From: Eubacterium sp.
GTDB taxonomy: Bacteria; Bacillota; Clostridia; Oscillospirales; Acutalibacteraceae
Direction: 5' to 3'
Length of the DNA stretch: 64,000 nt
Assembly (NCBI GenBank): GCA_015655975.1
Contig: DVEP01000024.1
Span: 38,282-102,281, forward strand
Shown: piece by piece, positions 34,501-42,243 of the stretch
How positions within the stretch are numbered: position 1 is the stretch's first letter
Layout: every line of letters starts with the position of its first letter
Program-made: the position numbers and the translations under genes
The notes under the pieces: generated by a model
What the model saw: only the letters and a program-made list of their open reading frames with translations
Told to the model about the DNA's origin: nothing
Database searches by the model: none

Positions 34501-34746
34501 GTGCGCAAAAAACTTACAGAAAACGGAAGTGACGAAATTCTTGTTGCGCTTCGTCAGGGACATATCTCGTATGTAATCAATACTATTGATGTAAGCCACG
34601 GCGACAGCCATTCGGACGGTTCGGAAATCAGACGCGCGGCGGTTGAAAACAATGTTACAATGTTTACATCGCTTGACACGGTTCGTGTGCTTCTTGATGT
34701 TCTTGAGGATATTACAATCGGTGTTTCAACAATAGATTCTGAATAA
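31561..34746 (+). CDS. carB: Carbamoyl-phosphate synthase, large subunit
   Basis: 1061 residues with the internal duplication typical of CarB. Each half has an entry motif ([21 protein letters not shown] near residue 9; [20 protein letters not shown] near 550), an ATP-grasp domain and [15 protein letters not shown] or [15 protein letters not shown]-type closures. The first ATP site makes carboxyphosphate, the second phosphorylates carbamate. The last 130 residues form the MGS-like allosteric domain ([15 protein letters not shown]) that usually senses UMP and ornithine. It starts at GTG 31561 with AAAGGAGGAA inside the end of carA. Confidence 0.98.
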   Translation: [1061 protein letters not shown]

Positions 34747-34760
34747 TTGAGGAAGTTTGT

Positions 34761-35492
34761 ATGTATAAACAAAATTTCTATACAATAGAAGAAAATGTAA
34801 AAATCGCAAAAGATGTTTATAAAATGATTTTAAAAGGCGATACACAGTATATAACAGCAAGCGGTCAGTTTATAAATATCAAAATCGAGTCAAAATATTT
34901 GCGTCGTCCAATCTCTGTCTGCGACTATGATGATGAAACAATAACCATCATTTACAAGGTTGTCGGAGAGGGCACGGAAATAATGAAAAATATGCCAAAA
35001 GGCACAGTTTTAGATGTTTTGACAGGTCTCGGAAACGGATACACCATTAAAACCGATTGCAAAAAACCTCTTGTAATCGGCGGAGGTGTAGGCGTTCCGC
35101 CGTTATATAATCTTGTTAAAAATCTTGTTAAACTCGGTCAAAAGCCACAAGTTATTCTTGGTTTTAATACTAAAGACGAAGTCTTTTATGAAGAAGAGTT
35201 CAGGAAACTCGGAGCAAATGTTACAGTTGCAACTGTTGACGGCAGTGTGGGAGTAAAAGGCTTTGTTACAGACGCTTTTCCGACAGATTACGACTATTTC
35301 TATACTTGCGGACCTATGCCGATGTTCAATGCGATAGAAAAGACTGTCAAAACTTCGGGACAGTACAGTTTTGAAGAAAAAATGGGATGCGGTTTCGGCG
35401 CTTGTATGGGCTGCTCGTGTAAAACAAAATACGGCAGTAAAAGAATTTGCAAAGACGGTCCCGTACTTGAAAGGGAGGAAATAGTATGGTAG
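34761..35492 (+). CDS. pyrK: Dihydroorotate dehydrogenase B, electron-transfer subunit
   Basis: 243 residues. FAD/[2Fe-2S] subunit that lets type 1B dihydroorotate dehydrogenase use NAD+. An FAD-binding beta-barrel (YLRRPISVCDYD), an NAD-binding region (VIGGGVGVPPLYNL), TCGPMPMF, and the C-terminal cysteine cluster C-x4-C-x2-C...C (CGFGACMGCSCKTKYGS..IC) for the iron-sulfur centre are present. It lies 14 bases after carB and overlaps pyrD by 7 bases. Confidence 0.96.
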   Translation: MYKQNFYTIEENVKIAKDVYKMILKGDTQYITASGQFINIKIESKYLRRPISVCDYDDETITIIYKVVGEGTEIMKNMPKGTVLDVLTGLGNGYTIKTDCKKPLVIGGGVGVPPLYNLVKNLVKLGQKPQVILGFNTKDEVFYEEEFRKLGANVTVATVDGSVGVKGFVTDAFPTDYDYFYTCGPMPMFNAIEKTVKTSGQYSFEEKMGCGFGACMGCSCKTKYGSKRICKDGPVLEREEIVW

Positions 35493-36397
35493 ATTTAAGC
35501 GTTGAACTTTGCGGACTTAAACTTGACAATCCTATTATTCCCGCAAGCGGAACATTCGGCTACGGCAATGAGTTTAAAGATTTTTATGATATAAATATTT
35601 TAGGCTCGTTCAGTTTCAAAGGCACAACAAAAGACGCTCGTTTCGGTAACCCGACTCCCCGTATCGCAGAGTGCGACTGCGGAATGATAAATGCTGTCGG
35701 TTTGCAAAACCCGGGCGTAGAAAAAGTTGTTTCGGAAGAATTGCCGAATTTGAAAAAGTTTTTTCATAAAAAAGTCATTGCAAATGTTTCGGGCTTTTCT
35801 GTTGAAGACTACGCATATACCTGTGAAGTTCTTGACAAAGAAGAGCAAGTCGGAATACTTGAAGTAAATGTAAGCTGTCCTAATGTCCACGGCGGCGGTA
35901 TGAGTTTCGGTACTTCACCGGAATGTGCGGCAGAGGTTACAAGAGCAGTTAAAAAGGTTACAACAAAACCTGTTTTCATTAAATTAAGTCCGAATGTAAC
36001 AGATATAGTTTCAATCGCAAAGGCTTGTGAAGAAGCAGGAGCAGACGGTATTTGCCTGATAAATACAATGCTCGGAATGAGGATAGACCTTAAAAAGCGT
36101 CAAAGCATCATTGCGAACAAAATGGGCGGATTTTCGGGCAACGCTATTTTCCCCGTCGCTGTCAGAATGGTTTATCAGGTGTCGAAAGCGTGCAGTATTC
36201 CCGTAATGGGATGCGGTGGTGTTTCAACTGCAAAACAGGTAATTGAGATGATGATGGCGGGCGCAACGGCAGTCCAAGTCGGAGCTGCAAATTTGGTTGA
36301 CCCGTACGCCTGCAAAAACATTATCGAAACTCTGCCGAGTGAAATGGAAAAATTAGGAATAGAAAAATTAAGTGATATTATAGGAGTGGTTGACTGA
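35486..36397 (+). CDS. pyrD: Dihydroorotate dehydrogenase B, catalytic subunit
   Basis: 303 residues, FMN TIM barrel oxidising dihydroorotate to orotate. PASGTFGYGNEF, GLQNPGVEKV, catalytic cysteine in EVNVSCPNVHGGG (about residues 124-136), PVFIKLSPNVTDI, NTMLGM and the FMN phosphate loop PVMGCGGVSTAKQ are as expected for class 1B. The adjacent pyrK confirms the NAD-dependent form. Start ATG 35486 overlaps pyrK; the TGA overlaps the pyrF ATG by one base. Confidence 0.97.
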   Translation: MVDLSVELCGLKLDNPIIPASGTFGYGNEFKDFYDINILGSFSFKGTTKDARFGNPTPRIAECDCGMINAVGLQNPGVEKVVSEELPNLKKFFHKKVIANVSGFSVEDYAYTCEVLDKEEQVGILEVNVSCPNVHGGGMSFGTSPECAAEVTRAVKKVTTKPVFIKLSPNVTDIVSIAKACEEAGADGICLINTMLGMRIDLKKRQSIIANKMGGFSGNAIFPVAVRMVYQVSKACSIPVMGCGGVSTAKQVIEMMMAGATAVQVGAANLVDPYACKNIIETLPSEMEKLGIEKLSDIIGVVD

Positions 36398-37095
36398 TGG
36401 GTAAAGATGTTATTATTGCCTGCGATTTTTCAAATAAAGAAAAAACATTTGAATTCCTCGATAAATTTAAAGATAAAAAACCTTTTGTGAAAATAGGTAT
36501 GGAACTTTTTTACGCAGAAGGTCCGTCAATTGTTCGTGAAATTAAAAAAAGAGGTCATAAAATCTTTTTAGATTTGAAACTTCACGATATTCCGAATACA
36601 GTCAAAAAAAGTATGTCTGTACTTTCTCAGCTCGATGTTGATATGACAAATCTCCACGCAGCAGGAACTATTGATATGATGAAAGCCGCTGTCGAAGGTT
36701 TGACCAGAGAGGACGGAACAAGACCTATTTTAATAGCAGTTACGCAACTTACTTCTACAAGTGAAGAGAGAATGCAAAACGAACTTTTGATAAATGCAAC
36801 TATAAACGATACAATCAAAAAATATGCTCAAAATGCAAAAATCGCAGGACTTGACGGCGTTGTTTGTTCGCCTTTGGAGGCGTCGCTCGTAAAAGACGAA
36901 TGCGGAAAAGAGTTTTTGACAGTTACACCCGGTGTTAGATTTGCAGACGGAGAGGTAGGCGACCAGGTTCGTGTTACAACTCCTGCAAAAGCAAAAGAAA
37001 TAGGTTCCGATTACATTGTTGTAGGCAGACCTATTACTGCTGCCGAAAACCCTGTTAAAGCATATGAAAGATGCTGCAAAGAGTTTATAGGCTGA
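36397..37095 (+). CDS. pyrF: Orotidine 5'-phosphate decarboxylase
   Basis: 232 residues, TIM barrel converting OMP to UMP. It has ACDFSNKE (substrate aspartate) and VKIGMELFYAEG near residue 31, then the catalytic DxKxxD array as DLKLHDIPNTV (residues about 58-68). The carboxyl-terminal PGVRFADGEVGDQVRV and YIVVGRPITAAENP phosphate loops are intact. Start codon overlaps the pyrD stop (TGATG), so translation is coupled. Confidence 0.97.
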   Translation: MGKDVIIACDFSNKEKTFEFLDKFKDKKPFVKIGMELFYAEGPSIVREIKKRGHKIFLDLKLHDIPNTVKKSMSVLSQLDVDMTNLHAAGTIDMMKAAVEGLTREDGTRPILIAVTQLTSTSEERMQNELLINATINDTIKKYAQNAKIAGLDGVVCSPLEASLVKDECGKEFLTVTPGVRFADGEVGDQVRVTTPAKAKEIGSDYIVVGRPITAAENPVKAYERCCKEFIG

Positions 37096-37149
37096 TTTCA
37101 GTCTGTATCCTGAGTTTATATATTATTTTGAATTATAGGAGGACTTTAT

Positions 37150-37788
37150 ATGAGTTTAGAAAAGACAATAGCAAAAGATTTGCTTTCAATTAAGGCAGTT
37201 TTCCTGAAACCTGCCGACCCGTTCACATGGGCTTCGGGAATTAAAAGTCCTATTTATTGCGACAACAGGCTTACTTTGAGTTTCCCGAATGTCAGAGAAG
37301 ATGTTGAAAACGGTCTTGCTCAGACAGTAAAAGAAAAGTTTCCCGAAGCCGAAGTGCTTATGGGTACTTCAACGGCAGGAATTGCGCACGCTGCCATTAC
37401 TGCTACTATTCTCGGTTTGCCTATGGGCTATGTTCGTTCGGGACACAAAGACCACGGCAGACAAAATCAAATAGAGGGTAAAATTGAAAAGGGTCAAAAA
37501 GTTGTAGTAATAGAAGACCTCATTTCGACAGGCGGTTCTGTTATAGAAGTTGTAGATGTTCTTCGTGAAGCAGGCGCTGATGTTCTCGGTATTGTTTCTA
37601 TTTTTACTTACGGTTTGCAAAAAGGCATAGACCGTCTCAAAGAAGCAAATGTAGTAAACTACAGCCTTTCAAATTTTGACGCTCTTTCGGAAACTGCTGC
37701 CGAAGAAGGCTATATCAGTGAAAGCGATATTAAAAAATTGAAGGCTTTTCAGCAAAACCCTTCCGACCCTTCTTGGATGACTTTATAA
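37150..37788 (+). CDS. pyrE: Orotate phosphoribosyltransferase
   Basis: 212 residues, joins orotate and PRPP to OMP. Motifs: FTWASGIKSPIYCDNR (orotate binding), GTSTAGIAHAA, GYVRSGHKDHGRQNQIEG flexible loop, and the PRPP motif VVVIEDLISTGGSVIEV (residues about 118-134). AGGAGG-type ribosome site precedes the ATG. A 54-base gap after pyrF shows no terminator, so it belongs to the same operon. Confidence 0.97.
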   Translation: MSLEKTIAKDLLSIKAVFLKPADPFTWASGIKSPIYCDNRLTLSFPNVREDVENGLAQTVKEKFPEAEVLMGTSTAGIAHAAITATILGLPMGYVRSGHKDHGRQNQIEGKIEKGQKVVVIEDLISTGGSVIEVVDVLREAGADVLGIVSIFTYGLQKGIDRLKEANVVNYSLSNFDALSETAAEEGYISESDIKKLKAFQQNPSDPSWMTL

Positions 37789-37803
37789 TTCGAGGTGTTT
37801 TCA

Positions 37804-38736
37804 ATGCGACATTTTCTTGATACAACAGATTTTACGGTTGAAGAAATTGACAGTGTCATTTCTCTTGCACTTGATATAATTGACAACAGAGAAAAATACA
37901 GTGAAATTTGCAAAGGCAAAAAACTTGCAACTCTGTTTTTTGAACCGAGTACACGCACAAGATTGAGTTTTGAGGCCGCAATGCTTGAACTCGGCGGTTC
38001 TGTTCTGGGTTTTTCCGAAGCGTCAAGTTCTTCGGCATCAAAAGGAGAAACTGTTTCCGATACAATACGCGTTGTTTCCTGCTATGCTGATATAATCGCC
38101 ATGCGCCATCCTCTTGAGGGTGCGCCTCGTGTGGCTTCTTTAAAATCAGATTGTCCTATCATAAACGCAGGAGACGGCGGACACAGTCATCCTACTCAAA
38201 CTATGACAGACCTTTTGACTATAAAGAGGGAAAAGGGCAGATTGAACAACCTGACTGTCGGACTTTGCGGAGATTTAAAATTCGGCAGAACGGTGCATAG
38301 TTTGATTAAAGCGTTGTCAAGATATACGGGAATTAAATTTGTTCTCATTTCTCCCGAAGAACTTGCCGTTCCTGAATATATCACAAAAGATATTCTTGAT
38401 AAAAATTCAATAGAATATGTCGAAACGGATAAAATGGAAGATGTGATGAGCGAACTCGATATTTTGTATATGACTCGTGTTCAAAGAGAACGATTTTTCT
38501 CGGAAGATGAATATCTAAAGCACAAAGACGCTTTTATTTTAGACCTTGAAAAGTTAAAGGACGCTAAGCCTGACCTCACAATAATGCACCCTCTTCCTCG
38601 TGTAAATGAAATTGCGACAGAGGTTGACGACGACCCGAGAGCGAAGTATTTTGAGCAAGTTAAAAACGGCAAGTTTGTCAGGGAAGCAATCATTATCACA
38701 CTTTTGAAATGGGGAGGCATTATAAATGAAGATTGA
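37804..38736 (+). CDS. pyrB: Aspartate carbamoyltransferase, catalytic chain
   Basis: 310 residues, makes N-carbamoyl-aspartate from carbamoyl phosphate and aspartate. FFEPSTRTRLSFEAAM carries the carbamoyl phosphate loop STRTR; HPLEGAPRVA, GDGGHSHPTQTMTDL, CGDLKFGRTVHSL and MHPLPRVNEI are all conserved. The ATG at 37804 is preferred since CGAGGTG (37791-37797) contains the alternative GTG 37795. Its end overlaps pyrI by 11 bases, matching the catalytic/regulatory chain pairing. Confidence 0.97.
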   Translation: MRHFLDTTDFTVEEIDSVISLALDIIDNREKYSEICKGKKLATLFFEPSTRTRLSFEAAMLELGGSVLGFSEASSSSASKGETVSDTIRVVSCYADIIAMRHPLEGAPRVASLKSDCPIINAGDGGHSHPTQTMTDLLTIKREKGRLNNLTVGLCGDLKFGRTVHSLIKALSRYTGIKFVLISPEELAVPEYITKDILDKNSIEYVETDKMEDVMSELDILYMTRVQRERFFSEDEYLKHKDAFILDLEKLKDAKPDLTIMHPLPRVNEIATEVDDDPRAKYFEQVKNGKFVREAIIITLLKWGGIINED

Positions 38737-39139
38737 CGAACTAAAAGACGGTATAGTTTTAGACCATATTAAAGCAGGACTGGGTATGGAAATTTATAAT
38801 GTCTTGAATTTGAGTGAGTTTGACGGTCAGGTTGTGCTTATACAAAATGCAAAGTCAAAGTTGATGGGGAAAAAAGATGTTCTTAAAATCGAGGGCGGTT
38901 TTGATAATATCGACTTGAATAAAATTGCGTATATTGATGCAAATCTGACTGTAAATATAATTAAAAACGGTGAACTTGCAAAAAAAACAAAAATTTCTTT
39001 GCCGAAAAATTTAAAAGGCGTAATTCACTGTGAAAATCCAAATTGTATTACAAATCATGAAAATGTAGAAAGCACTTTTGTTTTGACCGATGAAAGTACG
39101 GGTACTTACCGTTGCCTTTATTGTGAAACAACTGCTTAA
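38726..39139 (+). CDS. pyrI: Aspartate carbamoyltransferase, regulatory chain
   Basis: 137 residues, slightly shorter than the E. coli chain. The N-terminal nucleotide-binding domain (DGIVLDHIKAGLG, KIAYIDANLTVN) would take ATP/CTP. The C-terminal zinc domain has four cysteines as CENPNC and CLYC that hold the contact with PyrB. Its presence means the first committed step is probably allosterically controlled, compensating for the absence of a leader attenuator. Start overlaps pyrB. Confidence 0.96.
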   Translation: MKIDELKDGIVLDHIKAGLGMEIYNVLNLSEFDGQVVLIQNAKSKLMGKKDVLKIEGGFDNIDLNKIAYIDANLTVNIIKNGELAKKTKISLPKNLKGVIHCENPNCITNHENVESTFVLTDESTGTYRCLYCETTA

Positions 39140-39148
39140 GGTGAACGA

Positions 39149-39970
39149 ATGACAAAGGCACAGCTTGTAGAAAGAAGTTTAATAACTAAATACAGAAAAA
39201 GTATATGGAATAGGTTTGTAGGCGCTGTTAAAGACTATGAACTGATTAAACCGGGCGATAAAATTGCGGTTTGCATCAGCGGTGGAAAAGACTCGGCTTT
39301 GATGTCAGTGCTTTTTTCTCACTTGAAAAAGTACAGTGATTTTGAGTTTGATGTTGAGTATTTGTGTATGGACCCCGGCTATGCGGAAAAAAACAGACAA
39401 CTCATAGAAAACAATATGAAAACGCTTGAAATCGACGCAAAGTTTTTTGAGTCAAATATTTTCAATGCGGTTGAAAATGTAGAAGACAGTCCGTGCTATC
39501 TTTGTGCAAGAATGAGACGCGGCTATCTTTACGACAATGCAAAAAAACTCGGATGCAACAAAATTGCTTTGGGACACCATTTTGACGATGTTATAGAAAC
39601 AATTTTAATGAGTATGTTTTACGGCGCAGAAATGAAAACTATGATGCCGAAATTGCACTCGACAAATTTTGATGGTATGGAACTCATACGCCCGTTGTAT
39701 CTTGTTAAAGAGCAAGATATCATATCTTGGAAAAATTACAATGAACTTCAGTTTTTGCAGTGTGCCTGCAAATTTACGCAGGATGTAGCCGATGAATATC
39801 ACGATTCAAAAAGACTTGAAATGAAAAATCTTGTTTCGTCTTTGAGAAAAGTAAATCCGCAGATTGATATTAATATTTTCCGAAGTGTTGAAAATGTAAA
39901 TATAGGACAAATAATCGCTTGGAAAAAAGACGGTAAAAAGACAAGTTTTTTAGATGAATATGACAAATAA
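39149..39970 (+). CDS. TtcA-like PP-loop ATPase (tRNA 2-thiolation family)
   Basis: 273 residues. PP-loop SGGKDSAL near residues 44-51, the CxxC pair CYLCARMRRG near residue 115 and ALGHHFDDVIETILM near 139 match the TtcA/TilS-like family, in which the cysteines hold an iron-sulfur cluster and thiolate a tRNA base (cytidine 32 in TtcA). A third cysteine region (CACKF near 207) is also typical. It follows pyrI after 9 bases and ends the operon, an unusual partner for pyrimidine genes. Other PP-loop substrates are possible, so no symbol is given. Confidence 0.88.
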   Translation: MTKAQLVERSLITKYRKSIWNRFVGAVKDYELIKPGDKIAVCISGGKDSALMSVLFSHLKKYSDFEFDVEYLCMDPGYAEKNRQLIENNMKTLEIDAKFFESNIFNAVENVEDSPCYLCARMRRGYLYDNAKKLGCNKIALGHHFDDVIETILMSMFYGAEMKTMMPKLHSTNFDGMELIRPLYLVKEQDIISWKNYNELQFLQCACKFTQDVADEYHDSKRLEMKNLVSSLRKVNPQIDINIFRSVENVNIGQIIAWKKDGKKTSFLDEYDK

Positions 39971-39972
39971 AA

Positions 39973-40019
39973 AAACAGACTTGAGAAGCAATATTGCAAC
40001 TCGAGTCTGTTTCTTTTTT
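39973..40019. terminator. Terminator between the pyr operon and mtaD (bidirectional)
   Basis: AAACAGACTTGAG (39973-39985) pairs with CTCGAGTCTGTTT (40000-40012) with one G-U; an inner GCAATATTGC palindrome (39988-39997) caps it. Flanked by an A run and a T run (40013-40020), so it fits both converging operons. Confidence 0.9.
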
Positions 40020-41275
40020 TATTTCATTGAGTCTATAATTCTTTGCGCTTGTTTGTATGTTTCTTCAATATCAATAGTTTTAAATTCTCCGTCTTGATAC
40101 AGAATTTTTCCTGCAACCATAGTCATTTTTACATTTTCTTTTGAACCTGAATAAACAATGTTTTTAGATATATTGTTTATAGGCTGCATATTAGGTCTGT
40201 GCATATCAATCACAATCAAATCGGCTTGTTTTCCGACCTCAATTACATCGCAGTCTGCAAGTCCCATACTTTTTGCCGAGCCTATTGTTGCAGAGTAAAG
40301 AATTTTGTTTGCATCAGGCACGGAAGCGTCATTGAGAGAAATTTTTTGCATTGCCGCAATTAAAAACATTTCTCTGAACATATCAAGACAGTTGTTTGAA
40401 GCAGGACCGTCCGTTCCGATTGCTACATTTATGTTCTTGTCAAACATTTTTTGAACGGGTGCAATTCCGCTTGCAAGTTTGCAGTTTGAGCCTGCATTGA
40501 TGATTGCCCAAATATTTTTGTCTTTATATATTTCGAGGTCATCGTCGTTTACCCAAACACTGTGGTAAGCGCCTCCGCCGTAGTTCCAAATTCCCAAATC
40601 GTTAAATAACTGAGTTGGTGTTTTGCCGTATTTTTTTACACATTCTTCCGTTTCGGACTTTGTTTCGCTTGAATGCATATAAACGGGTGCTTTGTATTTT
40701 TCGGCAAGTTTTGCGACGCCTTCCATTTTATCTTTTGAAGTTGTGTATTCTGCGTGAAAACCGAGTTTATAGGATATTAAGTTGTCGCAGTTGTTGAATT
40801 TGTTGTAAAATTCTTCGAGTTCTTCTACACTGCCTTTAAAATCATTTAAGCCACAGGTCAAAACGCTCCTGAAACCGCACTCTATACTTGCTTTTACCAT
40901 ATTTTCCGGGAAATAGTACATATCAAAGCAAGCAGAAATTCCGCTTGTAAGATACTCTGCAAATGCAAGTTTCGACAGATGATATATGTCGTCTGCCGTC
41001 AGTTTTGACTCAAGCGGAAATACTCTTTTGTAAAGCCAGTCGTTAAGAGGCAAGTCATCGGCATACGAGCGTAAAAAAGTCATTGCGCTGTGCGTGTGTG
41101 CGTTTTTAAATGACGGCATAAGAAGATTGCCGTTCAAATTTATTTCTTCATCGGCAACTAAGTTATCATTTTTTCCTATGTGAAAAATTTTATCGTCTTT
41201 TACCCAAACTTCATCGTTTGAGATTTCAAAATCGTTTTTCAGTGTGAGAACTTTTCCGTTGTAAAATCTAATCAT
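40019..41275 (-). CDS. mtaD: 5-methylthioadenosine/S-adenosylhomocysteine deaminase (MtaD family)
   Basis: 418-residue amidohydrolase. Metal ligands are visible: H60-T-H62 in KNAHTHSAM, the histidine in KLGFHAEYT near residue 173, HSSETKSE near 200, and the aspartate in AIGTDGPASNN near 291. The LPLNDWLYKRVFPLE segment after the metal site is typical of MTA/SAH deaminases. It would convert methylthioadenosine to methylthioinosine (and SAH to S-inosylhomocysteine). Last gene of a minus-strand operon with a nucleoside phosphorylase and MtnA; its start overlaps mtnA by 4 bases. The neighbours favour MTA as substrate. Closely related guanine or chlorohydrolase-type amidohydrolases are the alternative. 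Confidence 0.86.
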   Translation of the reverse strand: MIRFYNGKVLTLKNDFEISNDEVWVKDDKIFHIGKNDNLVADEEINLNGNLLMPSFKNAHTHSAMTFLRSYADDLPLNDWLYKRVFPLESKLTADDIYHLSKLAFAEYLTSGISACFDMYYFPENMVKASIECGFRSVLTCGLNDFKGSVEELEEFYNKFNNCDNLISYKLGFHAEYTTSKDKMEGVAKLAEKYKAPVYMHSSETKSETEECVKKYGKTPTQLFNDLGIWNYGGGAYHSVWVNDDDLEIYKDKNIWAIINAGSNCKLASGIAPVQKMFDKNINVAIGTDGPASNNCLDMFREMFLIAAMQKISLNDASVPDANKILYSATIGSAKSMGLADCDVIEVGKQADLIVIDMHRPNMQPINNISKNIVYSGSKENVKMTMVAGKILYQDGEFKTIDIEETYKQAQRIIDSMK

Positions 41276-42243
41276 TTGTATAACCTCTTCAAGTTTTCTT
41301 CAAACGGCGCTGTTACAATTCCTTTTTCGGTGATTATTGCAGTTATAAGTTCGTGGTCGGTAACATCAAAAGCAGGATTGTAGCATTTCGTCTCTTTAAG
41401 TGCAACGGGCTTTTCAAAAAACATTTCTTTAATTTCGTCTGCGTCGCGCTCTTCAATCACTATATCGTCTCCGCTTTTGCAGTTGAAATCAATGGTGGAA
41501 TACGGTCCGAGTACATAGAACGGAATATTGTAGTATTTTGCAAGTACGGCAACTGAACTTGTACCGATTTTATTTGCTATGTCGCCGTTTGCGGCAATTC
41601 TGTCTGTACCTACAAGAACAGCGTCTATCATACCTTTTTTCATAAGAAGTCCTGCCATATTGTCGCAGATAAGCGTTACATCAACGCCAGCCTTTTGCAG
41701 TTCATAACTTGTCAGTCTCGCACCCTGAAGTAAAGGTCTTGTTTCATCGCTGAAAACTTTGAAATTGAACCCTTTTTCTTTTCCGAGTAAAATGGGACCT
41801 AAACCTGTTCCGTATTTAGATGTTGCAAGAGCACCTGCATTGCAGTGTGTTAAAAGTGAATTGCCGTCTTTTAAAAGAGAAAGTCCGTATTCGCTGATTT
41901 TTCGGCACATTTCAATATCTTCTTTGTGGATTGAAATAGCCTTTTCAATGAGATTTTCTCCGTTTTCATAGGCTTTAATCATTTCACCGGTTGCCCAAGA
42001 GAGATTGACTGCCGTAGGACGAGATGAGTCAAGATATTTTTTTAACTCGTATTTGTCTTCGTCTATTACAGCCATAGCGTAGGCTGCCGCAATACCTATT
42101 GCAGGCGCACCTCTTACTCGCAGTTTTTTTATTGCTTCAAAAAAGTCTTCTTTTGTTCGCATTTCTATATATTTTTCTTCGTTGGGCAAAAGTGTTTGGT
42201 CTAAAATTAAAACTTTGTTGTTTTCGTATTTAATGTTATCCAT
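41272..42243 (-). CDS. mtnA: S-methyl-5-thioribose-1-phosphate isomerase
   Basis: 323 residues, eIF2B-alpha-like aldose-ketose isomerase that turns methylthioribose-1-phosphate into methylthioribulose-1-phosphate. Conserved: VRGAPAIGIAAAYAMA (residues about 44-59), the catalytic cysteine stretch LLTHCNAGALATSKYGT, ETRPLLQGARLTSYEL, and the DRIAANGDIANKIGT block with the catalytic aspartate. Overlaps both neighbours (8 bases with the phosphorylase, 4 with mtaD), so all three are probably translated in concert. No mtnK, mtnB or downstream methionine salvage gene is next to it. Confidence 0.93.
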   Translation of the reverse strand: MDNIKYENNKVLILDQTLLPNEEKYIEMRTKEDFFEAIKKLRVRGAPAIGIAAAYAMAVIDEDKYELKKYLDSSRPTAVNLSWATGEMIKAYENGENLIEKAISIHKEDIEMCRKISEYGLSLLKDGNSLLTHCNAGALATSKYGTGLGPILLGKEKGFNFKVFSDETRPLLQGARLTSYELQKAGVDVTLICDNMAGLLMKKGMIDAVLVGTDRIAANGDIANKIGTSSVAVLAKYYNIPFYVLGPYSTIDFNCKSGDDIVIEERDADEIKEMFFEKPVALKETKCYNPAFDVTDHELITAIITEKGIVTAPFEENLKRLYK

